A DNA stretch of 52,683 bases from Parabacteroides sp. 52 (GTDB lineage: Bacteria > Bacteroidota > Bacteroidia > Bacteroidales > Tannerellaceae): NCBI RefSeq assembly GCF_010500925.1, contig NZ_QVMG01000019.1, forward strand, positions 10,664-63,346. The letters run 5' to 3'. Below are positions 40,652 to 50,123 of the stretch, in pieces (the stretch's first letter is position 1; each line of letters opens with the position of its first letter). The position numbers were made by a program, and so were the translations under genes. Below the pieces are notes generated by a model. The model made no database searches and was not told the origin of the DNA. It saw only the letters and a program-made list of their open reading frames with translations.

Positions 40652-41931
40652 AAAAGATACTCGGAACGATCGGAACGCGCTACCTGGTAGCTTTTCTTAA
40701 CCTGGCTCTTATTTTTGTCAATGCGAAAGTGTTGGGACTGGAAGGCGTCGGACTCATCGGTATCCTGGTGGCTTCCGTGAATATTGTCGTGATCGTTTGT
40801 GGTATATTAAGCGGGAACACATTGGTGTATTTCATGAACCGGTATGCTGTGCGCACCTTATTTCCCTTAGCCTATGGTTGGTCACTGGCAGGTTCGGTGA
40901 TTGCCTGTGGCATTATGCAACTGACCGGATTAATCCCCGATTCCTATTTCATGGCGGTATATACACTGGCTATCCTGAACTCATTTGTGACCGCCAATAC
41001 ACGTTTCCTTTTAGGGAAAGACCGGATCAAAGCTTTCAACATCACCTATCTCCTGCAAGGGGGACTCCTCTTTTTCGTTCTCCTCTATTTCTATTTCGTA
41101 CGGAAAGAGGCAACAGTGGAATCCTACATCCGGGGATCGTATATTGTAAACGGCATTGCTTTTGTAGTCAGTCTCATCTGGATATATCCCTACCTAAAAG
41201 AGAAGAAGGATATATCCCCTTCGCTCTTTTCTGTCTTAAAAGAGATGTTCGTTTACGGTTTATGGGCTAGTGCCGATAACCTGGCAGAAAACCTGATCAC
41301 CCGCATCAATTACTTCCTGATACAACGTTTCGGAGGCTTAGGCAGCGTCGGTCTGTTGGATGCGGGCACCAAAGTGTCGGAAAGTGTCTGGCATATCAGT
41401 CGCAGCGTCAGCCTGATGGAATATAACAGTGTAGCCAAAACCTCCGATCTCAAAGAACAGAAACGAATCACCATCTCTTTTTTTAAGTTCACCTTCTGCG
41501 CCTTGACCTTGGTGATGGCAGGCATCTTATGTGTTCCGGAATGGATCTATACAGACTTCCTGTTCAGTGCAGAGTTTCAAGGGGTGCGACAAATAATCAT
41601 AGCTCTTTCCATCGGTATTGTCGCTTTTGGAAGCAACAACATCCTGAGCCATTTTTTTATTGGAAGCGGACGGATTCGTTATAGCGCCTATTGTTCAGGC
41701 ATCGGACTCGTTGCCCTCTTACTAGCCGGCTCTTTCTTCATCCCACGCTACGGAGTAACGGGAGCCGCGGCCAGCACCAGCATCGCTTTTAGTGTCATGC
41801 TATTCTTCTCTCTCTCTGTCTTCACCCGGCAAACAGCCACCCGCCTGCGCGAATTTATTCCCGGACGCAGTGACTGGCAATACCTGCAAAACCTACTCCA
41901 GCACCGAAAGAAAAGCAATTCCGAAAAATAA
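40645..41931 (+). CDS. Oligosaccharide flippase-family membrane protein (Wzx/MOP type)
   Basis: A 428-residue polytopic protein with about twelve hydrophobic helices (TRYLVAFLNLALIFVNAKVL at the start, VTGAAASTSIAFSVMLFFSL near the end), matching the polysaccharide flippase branch of the MOP superfamily. These move lipid-linked sugars across the inner membrane for O-antigen, capsule or related polymers. It overlaps the M20 gene by 7 bp, yet no glycosyltransferases are adjacent, so its substrate is unclear. It ends just before array D, converging with the RND operon. Confidence 0.85.
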   Translation: MLKKILGTIGTRYLVAFLNLALIFVNAKVLGLEGVGLIGILVASVNIVVIVCGILSGNTLVYFMNRYAVRTLFPLAYGWSLAGSVIACGIMQLTGLIPDSYFMAVYTLAILNSFVTANTRFLLGKDRIKAFNITYLLQGGLLFFVLLYFYFVRKEATVESYIRGSYIVNGIAFVVSLIWIYPYLKEKKDISPSLFSVLKEMFVYGLWASADNLAENLITRINYFLIQRFGGLGSVGLLDAGTKVSESVWHISRSVSLMEYNSVAKTSDLKEQKRITISFFKFTFCALTLVMAGILCVPEWIYTDFLFSAEFQGVRQIIIALSIGIVAFGSNNILSHFFIGSGRIRYSAYCSGIGLVALLLAGSFFIPRYGVTGAAASTSIAFSVMLFFSLSVFTRQTATRLREFIPGRSDWQYLQNLLQHRKKSNSEK

Positions 41932-41978
41932 ATATCTTCCCTACCCTCCGTGTGGAAGTCAAATCGCTGGCAAATAAA

Positions 41979-42066
41979 ATTGCTGACAATCGTCAGCAAT
42001 TTTGCCGATAGACGTCGGCAATTGTGCTGATATACGTCGGCAATTTTGCTGATATATATCGGCAAT
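41979..42066 (-). repeat. 22-bp palindrome array D (4 units) between convergent genes
   Basis: Cores start at 41981, 42003, 42025 and 42047 (22-bp spacing). The edges are nearly symmetrical: AAATAAAATTGC on the left and GCAATTTTATTT on the right, so each end carries a hairpin followed by a T-rich tract on its outgoing strand. The flank GCTGGCAAATAAAAT (41966-41980) matches the CCAGC flank of arrays A and B in reverse. It fills the 146-bp gap between the flippase and the RND operon and is the only candidate terminator there. Confidence 0.88.
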
Positions 42067-42077
42067 TTTATTTAGGT

Positions 42078-45000
42078 TCACTTGGGACTACTGTTTGCCG
42101 GAGATTTGGGGGTTTTCTTTAATGCAAACAGGGGCAAATAGACAAAGATGCCTATGACCGACATGATTAGCCCTCCAATCGTACCGGCAGCCAAGGGAAA
42201 CCAGAAGGCCTCTTTGGCTGTTCCTACCATAAAAGGGATGAATCCCAGTACGGTCGATATGACGGTCAGGAATATCGGGGTGATCTTCGCATTCCAGGCC
42301 TTCAGGTAGAGCCGAAGCGGGGACATATGCGGATGGGAAAGACGTAATTGGTTGTATTCGTTGATGATATAAATACTGGCATTCACTGTGATCCCGCACA
42401 GAAGCACGAAAGAGGCAAAACCGCCCTGGTCGAAATTCAGTTTGAACCAATAGAAGGTAAGGAAAACACCGATATAAGAAATAGGAATCACGCAAATCAC
42501 CGCCAGGGGCTGTTTGAGCGAGTTAAACAGGATGCTTGTCGTGAAAAAGATGATCCCGATGATTAACACCAGAAGCAGGTATTGTTTATTGTCCTTTTTG
42601 CCCCATCCCCAGGTGGTACTTGCCGATTCGGCCGCATATCCCATGGGTAATAAGGCATTGAATTCTTTCAATTCCCTTTCTTGTATTCTTGTTCCCTGGT
42701 TGGCAGCACCGATGTATTCATATTGCAGGCAAAGCAGATACTGCTGGTTTTCTTTGGCGACGCGTTGGGGCATTTGTCCTTTTTCGATAGTTGCCAGTTC
42801 GGATAATTTGTAAGGTTTGTCTTTAACATATTGGGGCACATATTGCATGCTCCAGATATCAAACTCCTGCGACTGGCGGGAACTTAATTTCAGTTTCTCC
42901 AGTTCATTATCCACCACAATCGTACCGGTGTTCATATCCCTGCCAAAGACAGGTCGCAACGACCGGAACAACTCCAACGGCAGTATATTCTCTTCTGCCA
43001 TACGCCCTTTATTCATATGGAAAGAGAACTCCTGATAATCATCTTTATACCAGGAAAATTCGGAGTTGATCAATACGGAGGAGATACGGCGGTATGTAAG
43101 AAGCCTTTCTTTTAGTTTCTCTGCCCAGTTGTAAAGCTCATCATAATTATATCCGTACATCTGGATACGGAACGAGCCTGCATTTTCGCGCACGTCGTTA
43201 TTGAAGCCATTGTCCTGGAGCCCGTATACGCCCCAGCTGCCGCCGCCCAGTTCCAAGGCTTTGCTGATCACCCGGCTTTTCAACGTATAGGGGAAACCGC
43301 TTCGTTCGGTTTCGCGGGTAAAATAAACCCGGATACTGGCTCGCCGGGCATTGTAGATAGAGGTTTGGAACTGACGTATCTCTTTATAGGAACTCAGGTA
43401 AGTCTCCATACGCTTAATCAGATGATTCATTTGCTCCACCGTCGTGCCATTAGGCATAGAAGCCGTAATGGAGAGGACCACCTCGTCGTTGCGGGTAAAA
43501 TAACTGCCTCCATATACTTTCTGTACAAACAAACGCAGGGTACCCCCCAAACCTTTGTCAAAAACGGGTTTGATATACTCTTTATAGAAGTCATTCTTTA
43601 CCCATTCATTGTATTGGTCGATGAGTGTTTGTTTAAATGGAGAGAGCGTCTCTTGCTGTTGCGGATCAGGTTCGATCTTATCCGGTAACATAAAGACAGG
43701 CAGACCAAAAAGAAGAATGATAAAGAGGCAGGCCAAAACCCGCCAGCGCATAAGAAATCCGATCTGTCTTTGGTAATAACGGGTAAAAAAGACAGGCAGG
43801 CGACGGGCAAACCGGCGGATACGGGGAAAGCGTTTCTTTGTTTTTCTCTGGGTATGGGCCTGTTTCAGTAAGCCCATTTTATCGATTAATGCAGGAACAA
43901 GGAAAAGAGCAATAAAGAGGGAGACAGCCAGGTTGATGATCACAACGGCGGCAAAGTCCTGCAGGTTTAACCGTATCTTTTCATCCAGGAAGAAGATAAT
44001 ACTCAAAGCACCGATAGTTGTTAATGTAGCTGCCAGTATAGACAGGAAAGCCCCTTTGTTTTGTCTGTTACGGATGTGATCCGTCATCACAATCGTATTG
44101 TCGATGATCAGGCTCAATGAGATCGTGATACCTGCCAGTGAATAAAGCTGTATCTCCAGTTGGAGCAGGTAGTAAAGAATAATGGCAATGCCGAGATTGA
44201 CACTCAGGCTGATCACGATCAGGAACAAATACTTCACATTCCTTGTGATCAGAAGAACGAAAAGTAATAAGATCAACAGGGTCAGCCCTGTCCGGGCGTA
44301 AATCTTATTGAGTTCATCCTGGATATATTCTGTGGCATCGTAGCTCGTATGTATCTCATACCCCCCGGGAAGAATAGAACGGATATGCTCCATTTCCGCC
44401 TTCACCTTCTTGGCCAGCTCCAGTTGGTTGGCTGTCTCGTCTGCCCGGATGGAAAGATAGATGGAGTTGAGACCGTTTATGCGGAAATAGCTTTGGGGAG
44501 ACTCCTCCTGCCGGGTGACCTTGAGCAGTTGATCCAAGCGGATCAACTTACCCTCTGCCGATTGCAGAGAGATACGGGAAGGATCGAACGCTCCTTCTGT
44601 CGATTCGGGTATTAACGCCAGCCGGATCCATTCATCCGAGGCGTCTGCCTGTTCGTTTATCGCGATGCCTAAGAACTCTTTCTGATAATATTGACTGATA
44701 GCCTGCTGTATGTTTTCCAGGGTAACGCCTAGGGTGTTGAGCTGCCGGCTATCATACTCCAAGCGCCATTCCATCGGGGTGGCCCCACTCACGTCGATCC
44801 GGTAGATGCCAGGGATGCCGGAAAGCCGCGGCTTGATCTGTTCTTCGGCATAACGTTGAATAAAGATAGGCGTAGCCGCCGCATTCAACGTATAACTGAT
44901 AAACGGGCGGGAGTCACTCTCATCCAGGCGGCTCATATCCAACCGGGGATAACTCAGCCCGTCAGGCAGGCTGGGCCAGGTCTGGCGGATAATGGTGGAG

Positions 45001-45320
45001 GCTTCGAAACGGGCGGCATCCACATCCGTATGTTTATCCAATTCCAAGGTGATACGCCCACTTCCGTTGGCCGAAGAAGAACGGATATTCTTGATGCCTT
45101 TTATCCGTGCCAGCATCGACTCCAAGCGGGAGGTCACCTCCATCTCGATCACCCGCGCCGAATTGCCCGGCATGGAATAACTCACACTCAATTGAGGCAA
45201 GGTACGCGACGGAGATAGTTTTATCGGCAACAAAGGCAGAAAGGCAATGCCCGCCAACGCCATGCAGAGGAAGGTGACAATGAGGGTGAAAGAAGATATT
45301 TTAGGTGTCTCTTTATTCAT
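42078..45320 (-). CDS. RND efflux permease (second permease of operon)
   Basis: A 1080-residue inner-membrane RND transporter: TM1 (about 10-30), a first periplasmic loop with porter subdomains, TM2-6 (about 340-490), a cytosolic linker, a second large loop, and TM8-12 (about 890-1060). In TM4 the usual paired aspartates of AcrB are replaced by one Asp followed by Asn (SLIIDNTIVMTDHI). TM10 reads LLCGITVNASIYIINEYNQL, lacking the AcrB Lys. It is the last gene of the operon; its ATG shares a base with the tolC-like stop. It is diverged from the first permease and may have other substrates or form a mixed pump. Confidence 0.93.
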   Translation of the reverse strand: MNKETPKISSFTLIVTFLCMALAGIAFLPLLPIKLSPSRTLPQLSVSYSMPGNSARVIEMEVTSRLESMLARIKGIKNIRSSSANGSGRITLELDKHTDVDAARFEASTIIRQTWPSLPDGLSYPRLDMSRLDESDSRPFISYTLNAAATPIFIQRYAEEQIKPRLSGIPGIYRIDVSGATPMEWRLEYDSRQLNTLGVTLENIQQAISQYYQKEFLGIAINEQADASDEWIRLALIPESTEGAFDPSRISLQSAEGKLIRLDQLLKVTRQEESPQSYFRINGLNSIYLSIRADETANQLELAKKVKAEMEHIRSILPGGYEIHTSYDATEYIQDELNKIYARTGLTLLILLLFVLLITRNVKYLFLIVISLSVNLGIAIILYYLLQLEIQLYSLAGITISLSLIIDNTIVMTDHIRNRQNKGAFLSILAATLTTIGALSIIFFLDEKIRLNLQDFAAVVIINLAVSLFIALFLVPALIDKMGLLKQAHTQRKTKKRFPRIRRFARRLPVFFTRYYQRQIGFLMRWRVLACLFIILLFGLPVFMLPDKIEPDPQQQETLSPFKQTLIDQYNEWVKNDFYKEYIKPVFDKGLGGTLRLFVQKVYGGSYFTRNDEVVLSITASMPNGTTVEQMNHLIKRMETYLSSYKEIRQFQTSIYNARRASIRVYFTRETERSGFPYTLKSRVISKALELGGGSWGVYGLQDNGFNNDVRENAGSFRIQMYGYNYDELYNWAEKLKERLLTYRRISSVLINSEFSWYKDDYQEFSFHMNKGRMAEENILPLELFRSLRPVFGRDMNTGTIVVDNELEKLKLSSRQSQEFDIWSMQYVPQYVKDKPYKLSELATIEKGQMPQRVAKENQQYLLCLQYEYIGAANQGTRIQERELKEFNALLPMGYAAESASTTWGWGKKDNKQYLLLVLIIGIIFFTTSILFNSLKQPLAVICVIPISYIGVFLTFYWFKLNFDQGGFASFVLLCGITVNASIYIINEYNQLRLSHPHMSPLRLYLKAWNAKITPIFLTVISTVLGFIPFMVGTAKEAFWFPLAAGTIGGLIMSVIGIFVYLPLFALKKTPKSPANSSPK

Positions 45321-46819
45321 TATTTCACATGATGCTTATAATCGAAATCCTTACTCAGGGATATGCCCATGTCGAAGTCATATAATGTCAGTTTCCGTAT
45401 CTTGTAATAACTCAGCCAATAATTCTTCAAGGCGGAGATATACTGACGCTGTGCCTCTTCCTGGCGGTTGGAGGAGAGTGTGAGGCTGTTGATATCCGCT
45501 TTCCCGATCATAAAGCGTTGGCGGGTCTCGTTATAGGCCATCACGGCCAGGTCTAAGGCCTCTTCGGCACTACCGATCAATGCCTGCTGAATATTGAAGT
45601 CGCTCACGGTCATAATCACATCCTCTTCTACCGAGAGTTCTTCCTGGCGGGCGGAAATCTGGGTCACATTCAGGTTGTTTCGGGCAATATTATATTTCCC
45701 TTTCCGTACGCCCCAGTCGATCAAAGGGATAGAGACAGACACAGAGACGATATCCTGCTGCAAAGGATCCCGGTAGGCATCTTTCAATTTCGTGGCGACC
45801 TGGTTGAATCCGATACTTGCATTTATAGAAGCATTGAATAAGGCCTCCTTTTTTGTTTTATCCACCTGCTGTTCTGCTTCCAATACCTGCTGTTGCAAGT
45901 CCAGGAACTTCGGGTTATTCTCTTTGGCATAGGCCAAAGCCTCCTCTACAGGAATGATCATATCCCGTGGGCGGTTAGGCAACTCCAACCGGATCTCTGT
46001 ATTTTTATCGAAATTAAGATAGGAGGCAAGACCGAACATCGCCCGTTTGAGGGCTATATCTGCATTTTGCAAGGCGTTCCGTGCATTTACCGCATCCAAC
46101 TTCAGGGTAAGTAAGTCGCCTTTGCTGATAGAAGCTATTTTATGTCGTTCCTGTCCGGTACGGTATAAAGTGTCGGAAGCGCTCACTTTCTCTTTGGCCA
46201 GGTCATATTCTACCTGTGCCATAGCCAGGGTGAAGAAGTAGGACGTAGCCTGCTCACTGACTTTTTCCAGGTTGTAGAGGAACTCCTTTTTCACCTTTTC
46301 ATAGCGCAGGGGTTCAATCTTTCTTTCCCAACGGAAAGGGTTATACCCAATTAGTTTCTGGGAATATCCGAGGCGGATAGGAACAGAGGTAAACTGGGTA
46401 GAGGTATTATCTCCGAAATTACGTATATACCCCAGGTCGGAATCGATATAGAAACTTCCTCCCAACAGGTCGAAATTCTGCATAACCGTCAAGTCTCCTC
46501 CGGCATAAAAAGACTGCTGTTTTCTGTATATATCGATATCATTCTCCGAATCGTAGCGTCGGGTGATATCCCGGTAGTACTGTGCCGGGGTGACATTCAG
46601 GGTCAGGCTGGGCAAACGTCCCGCCTGAAACGTGCGGTATTGCCAATACCCTGCCAGGTACATATTCTTACTGCGGAAGGCTTCCAGTGAACTGTCGGCA
46701 GCCAGGGTGATCGTCTTGTCTAAGGAGAGAGTGACCTGGGCTTGTGTTTCGGCAAAGAATAAAGCCAGCAATACCCCTAGTATTCCAATTCTTTTCATAT
46801 CTGTTTTCATCTTACGCAT
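45320..46819 (-). CDS. TolC-family outer-membrane efflux channel
   Basis: A 499-residue outer-membrane efflux protein: a signal peptide (GILGVLLALFFAETQAQ), then two OEP repeats, with long helices such as EKVSEQATSYFFTLAMAQVE and KFLDLQQQVLEAEQQVDKTK. It forms the exit duct for the RND pump. Starts at 46819, 46810 or 46798 are all possible; the last gives the most compact signal peptide. It overlaps the upstream RND gene by 8 bp and the downstream one by 1 bp. Confidence 0.94.
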   Translation of the reverse strand: MRKMKTDMKRIGILGVLLALFFAETQAQVTLSLDKTITLAADSSLEAFRSKNMYLAGYWQYRTFQAGRLPSLTLNVTPAQYYRDITRRYDSENDIDIYRKQQSFYAGGDLTVMQNFDLLGGSFYIDSDLGYIRNFGDNTSTQFTSVPIRLGYSQKLIGYNPFRWERKIEPLRYEKVKKEFLYNLEKVSEQATSYFFTLAMAQVEYDLAKEKVSASDTLYRTGQERHKIASISKGDLLTLKLDAVNARNALQNADIALKRAMFGLASYLNFDKNTEIRLELPNRPRDMIIPVEEALAYAKENNPKFLDLQQQVLEAEQQVDKTKKEALFNASINASIGFNQVATKLKDAYRDPLQQDIVSVSVSIPLIDWGVRKGKYNIARNNLNVTQISARQEELSVEEDVIMTVSDFNIQQALIGSAEEALDLAVMAYNETRQRFMIGKADINSLTLSSNRQEEAQRQYISALKNYWLSYYKIRKLTLYDFDMGISLSKDFDYKHHVK

Positions 46820-49800
46820 GTTTCCTGTAAATAAACCAATAAACCAACGGAATAATAAAAAGACTCACAGCCGTGCCCACTATCATAGCGGCAATCATGG
46901 CAACGGATAGCGGTTTCTGTAATTCACTTCCCAAATCGAAAGAGAACAACAACGGCACCATCGCAAAAATAGTGGTCAACGAGGTCATGATAATAGGGCG
47001 CAAACGCCGGCGGCCGGCCTCGTGGATGGCCTCCATCAAAGGTACTCCCTCTTTTCTCAATTCATTGATTGCATCGAGCTTCAGGATAGAGTCGTTGATG
47101 ATGATACCACAGGTCACGACTATACCGATAGCACTCATCAGGTTCAGGGTATGTCCGCAAATCCATAAGACGATCAAAGCGGCAGCAACGTCGATCGGTA
47201 TCTCCAATAAAACGATAAAAGGCTGGAGGAAACTCTCGAACTGGGCAGCCAGAATGAAATACATCAATAGGATAGAGATGAAGAGGATAATCACCAATTC
47301 GTTTAACATCTTTTTGTTTGAAAAGAAGCTACCCGAGAAATCAATATCCCATCTATCCTTTTGCAGGGGAGCAACAGAGGCTTTGGCGGGAGCATTTGTA
47401 CCCATCGTTTCCCGTATATTCGCGATCAACTGTTCCGGCTTTTTCACATCGTAGAAGCGATACGGGATGAACTCTCCGTTCTTACCGGCGGTTATTGTCT
47501 TCAGATCTTCACCCGGAGTGAGACGAATCAATGTCTGTAAAGGTATATAATAGGTTTTGTTCTCTTTGGCGGAATAAGACCGGATCAATGTGTTCTGTAA
47601 AATATCGGAGATCGCCCGGTCTTTTCCGGCCAGTGTAATGGGCAGATATTGCTGGTAGGAGCGCAAAGTGGCGATTTCATTTTCTTTGAAAGCTGTTTTA
47701 AGCACACGATACACCTCATTGTAGTCCACATTGTATAAAAGTAACTTCTGACGGTCGATGGAGATGTTCAATTGGTTTTCAAAGGCGATCCCTACCGGTG
47801 TATGGCCCGTTTCTTGTATCAGCTTCTTCTCTACCTCACGCAAAACAAGGGCATCCGGTGCACGGGCCTTATCCCGGGAATACAACTCAGCGACAATATC
47901 GGCTTCCCCCGTTACAAATAACTTTTCAAATACGGTTTCAGGAGGAGAAAAAGAAATTACGGCATTCGGATAATAGGTCTTCACCCATTTCTCTATCTGC
48001 CGTTGTAAAGGAGGGATAGCAGAGGTCTCCTCTGTTTTGAAATACAACTCTGCCTCCGTAATAGATAACTCCTGGTCGCGGTTCAATAAGAACTGCTGTT
48101 GTCCGACATAAGCGGTATGGATAGTACCCTCTTGCTCTGTATCCATAAACAATTGTCCGATACGTGCCCGGTTCTCATGCACATGGATATTTTCATTCCA
48201 TTCGACATGAACGATCAACTCATTCTGATCGATGATAGGCATGCGGCTTGTAGGAATAACAAAAAACATAAAAGCACATAAAGGCAATGAGAGGAAAACA
48301 AAAAGTAGACTGATTATCTTATGACGGAAGATGAAATCTATACCTGCATCATATCCGCGATCCAGGGTGTGTGCCTTGATTGGATTGTTTATCCGTATAT
48401 TAAGCCAGCCTTTCTTTATTTCAGGCAGGCCGTAAACCAGCTTATACAACACAGGAAGTAACATGATGCCTGTAAAATAAGAGACCAACAAACCGACAGT
48501 GACAGCAAAGGCTTGGTCGAAAAAGATGGCTCCCGCTATCCCGCTCATAAACACCAGAGGCACAAAGACGGCAATCGTCGTAAACGTAGAACTGAGCATC
48601 GGCGTGATCACCTCGGTCGTACCCTTGGCACAGGCCTCATCCAGGCTAAAGCCTTTCGCCCGGTATTGCGCAATATTCTCGGTGACGATAATGGAACTGT
48701 CTATCATCATACCCAAAGCCAGGATCAATCCCGACAAAGAGATGATATTCAATGACATCTTAAACAGGTAAAAGAAAAGAATGCTGATCACCAGACTGAC
48801 TACCATACTCAACCCTATCACAGCCGGACTTTTTATGTCACCCAGGAATAAAACGGCTACGATGCAGATAAAGATAAATCCCAGGGTAAGATTTTCTTTC
48901 AGGTTAGAGATCGTATAATCCAATAACTCCGTTTGGTTACGGGTGATGTGGAACTCGATATCCGGATACATCTCTTCAAAAAAATCGGTCACCTTCGCCA
49001 GAGACTCTTTCATCTTATCCATATTCTCATCGGCCTGTTTGATGATCGCCAATGTCACGGCACGTTTCCCTCCTGCCATAGATAAGCCGGATTCCTTCTC
49101 CGGAGCTACCGACACCTTCGCCAGTTCTTTCAATTGAAACAATCGTTCTCCCTTACGGATATAGATATCTTCCACATCTTCCGGCGTACGTAACAGGGTG
49201 GAGAATTTAATGTTGTATTCATAGTAACCATCCCGCACCATCATGCTACCCGGTTCTATATTATTCGAAGCCAATGCCGATTCCAACTCACTCAACGTAA
49301 TCCCTGCTGTCTCCATCAGATTCATATCCGGCACGATCTGTACCTGCCTTTTCTGCATGCCTGTAATATCTACCATGGCCACCTCGGGCAATTGCTCGAT
49401 CCGCCTCTTTATCACATTCTCTGCGAACTCGCAGAGTTCAAGGAAAGAAGAGGCTTCTTCATTCTTCCTTTCTTCTGACTTAAGCGTCAGGTTAAGATAG
49501 AAGACAGGTATGTCTGTCGCACTGGCTTTGACCACCCGGGGCCGTTCAAACTCACGGGGTAGATAATTCATTGCAGCGTCTATCTTCTCGTTTACTTCAA
49601 TAAAAGCAAGGTCGGTATTGGTTCCGAAATCAAAACTTAAACGCACAATACCACTTCCATCCCGGGTATCACTCTGGATATCCCGTAAGCGAGCGACTTG
49701 CATCAATTGCTGACGGATCGGTTTGACTACCGTGTTTTCCAATTCACGCGCCGACGTATTCTGTCCCGATACCTGCACGGTAATCTCCGGTATCGCAATG

Positions 49801-49910
49801 TCCGGCAATAACGATACAGGCAAAGTGAAATAAGTCACCAACCCTACGATAAAGCAGGCGGTGAATGCCATTAAGACGGCTATGGGGCGAGAGAGTAAAA
49901 ATTTTATCAT
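46812..49910 (-). CDS. RND efflux permease (first permease of operon)
   Basis: A 1032-residue RND permease with the classic start MIKFLLSRPIAVLMAFTACF. Large periplasmic loops lie at about 30-335 and 560-870. TM4 reads LALGMMIDSSIIVTENIAQY, a single Asp followed by Ser and then the EN pair seen in heavy-metal-type RND members; TM10 has GIVVTCGIIINDSILKLDAI. The proton path therefore differs from AcrB. It is the second gene of the operon, 213 bp after the adaptor with an inverted-repeat element between. Substrate unknown; drugs, bile salts or other amphiphiles are plausible. Confidence 0.95.
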   Translation of the reverse strand: MIKFLLSRPIAVLMAFTACFIVGLVTYFTLPVSLLPDIAIPEITVQVSGQNTSARELENTVVKPIRQQLMQVARLRDIQSDTRDGSGIVRLSFDFGTNTDLAFIEVNEKIDAAMNYLPREFERPRVVKASATDIPVFYLNLTLKSEERKNEEASSFLELCEFAENVIKRRIEQLPEVAMVDITGMQKRQVQIVPDMNLMETAGITLSELESALASNNIEPGSMMVRDGYYEYNIKFSTLLRTPEDVEDIYIRKGERLFQLKELAKVSVAPEKESGLSMAGGKRAVTLAIIKQADENMDKMKESLAKVTDFFEEMYPDIEFHITRNQTELLDYTISNLKENLTLGFIFICIVAVLFLGDIKSPAVIGLSMVVSLVISILFFYLFKMSLNIISLSGLILALGMMIDSSIIVTENIAQYRAKGFSLDEACAKGTTEVITPMLSSTFTTIAVFVPLVFMSGIAGAIFFDQAFAVTVGLLVSYFTGIMLLPVLYKLVYGLPEIKKGWLNIRINNPIKAHTLDRGYDAGIDFIFRHKIISLLFVFLSLPLCAFMFFVIPTSRMPIIDQNELIVHVEWNENIHVHENRARIGQLFMDTEQEGTIHTAYVGQQQFLLNRDQELSITEAELYFKTEETSAIPPLQRQIEKWVKTYYPNAVISFSPPETVFEKLFVTGEADIVAELYSRDKARAPDALVLREVEKKLIQETGHTPVGIAFENQLNISIDRQKLLLYNVDYNEVYRVLKTAFKENEIATLRSYQQYLPITLAGKDRAISDILQNTLIRSYSAKENKTYYIPLQTLIRLTPGEDLKTITAGKNGEFIPYRFYDVKKPEQLIANIRETMGTNAPAKASVAPLQKDRWDIDFSGSFFSNKKMLNELVIILFISILLMYFILAAQFESFLQPFIVLLEIPIDVAAALIVLWICGHTLNLMSAIGIVVTCGIIINDSILKLDAINELRKEGVPLMEAIHEAGRRRLRPIIMTSLTTIFAMVPLLFSFDLGSELQKPLSVAMIAAMIVGTAVSLFIIPLVYWFIYRKHA

Positions 49911-49922
49911 AATAAAATTTTT

Positions 49923-50122
49923 AAATTGAAAATGGAGAATGGAAAATTGAAAATGAAATCAGAGATCGCTTAGCAAACGGTGAGACAATGTTGAAAATGA
50001 ATAAATTTGTTACTTTAATTTCTATATTTTCCATTACTATATTTTCCTGTTATTATTTTTCATTGTATTGTTTTATACATGGAAACCTTTCATTCTCCAT
50101 TCTCCATTTTCAATTTTCAATT
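49923..50122. mobile_element. MITE-like element with ~35-bp imperfect inverted ends
   Basis: The left end (49923-49958, built from AATTGAAA and AATGGAGAATGG blocks) is an imperfect reverse complement of the right end (50088-50122). The interior is AT-rich with no ORF. The right end stops one base before the adaptor stop codon. No target duplication is evident. It separates adaptor and permease in the operon, so their transcript would carry a large hairpin. AT-rich repeats of this kind are frequent in Bacteroidales intergenic DNA, so a non-autonomous element is likely but not shown. Confidence 0.6.
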
Positions 50123-50123
50123 G

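Noticed and set aside
311..42066. The regularly spaced repeats as CRISPR arrays
   Set aside because: Units abut with only 4-nt joints, there are no unique spacers, each unit is itself palindromic, and no cas gene is present.
311..42066. Arrays as integron attC sites
   Set aside because: No attC core motifs, no integron integrase, and the period is far too short and regular.
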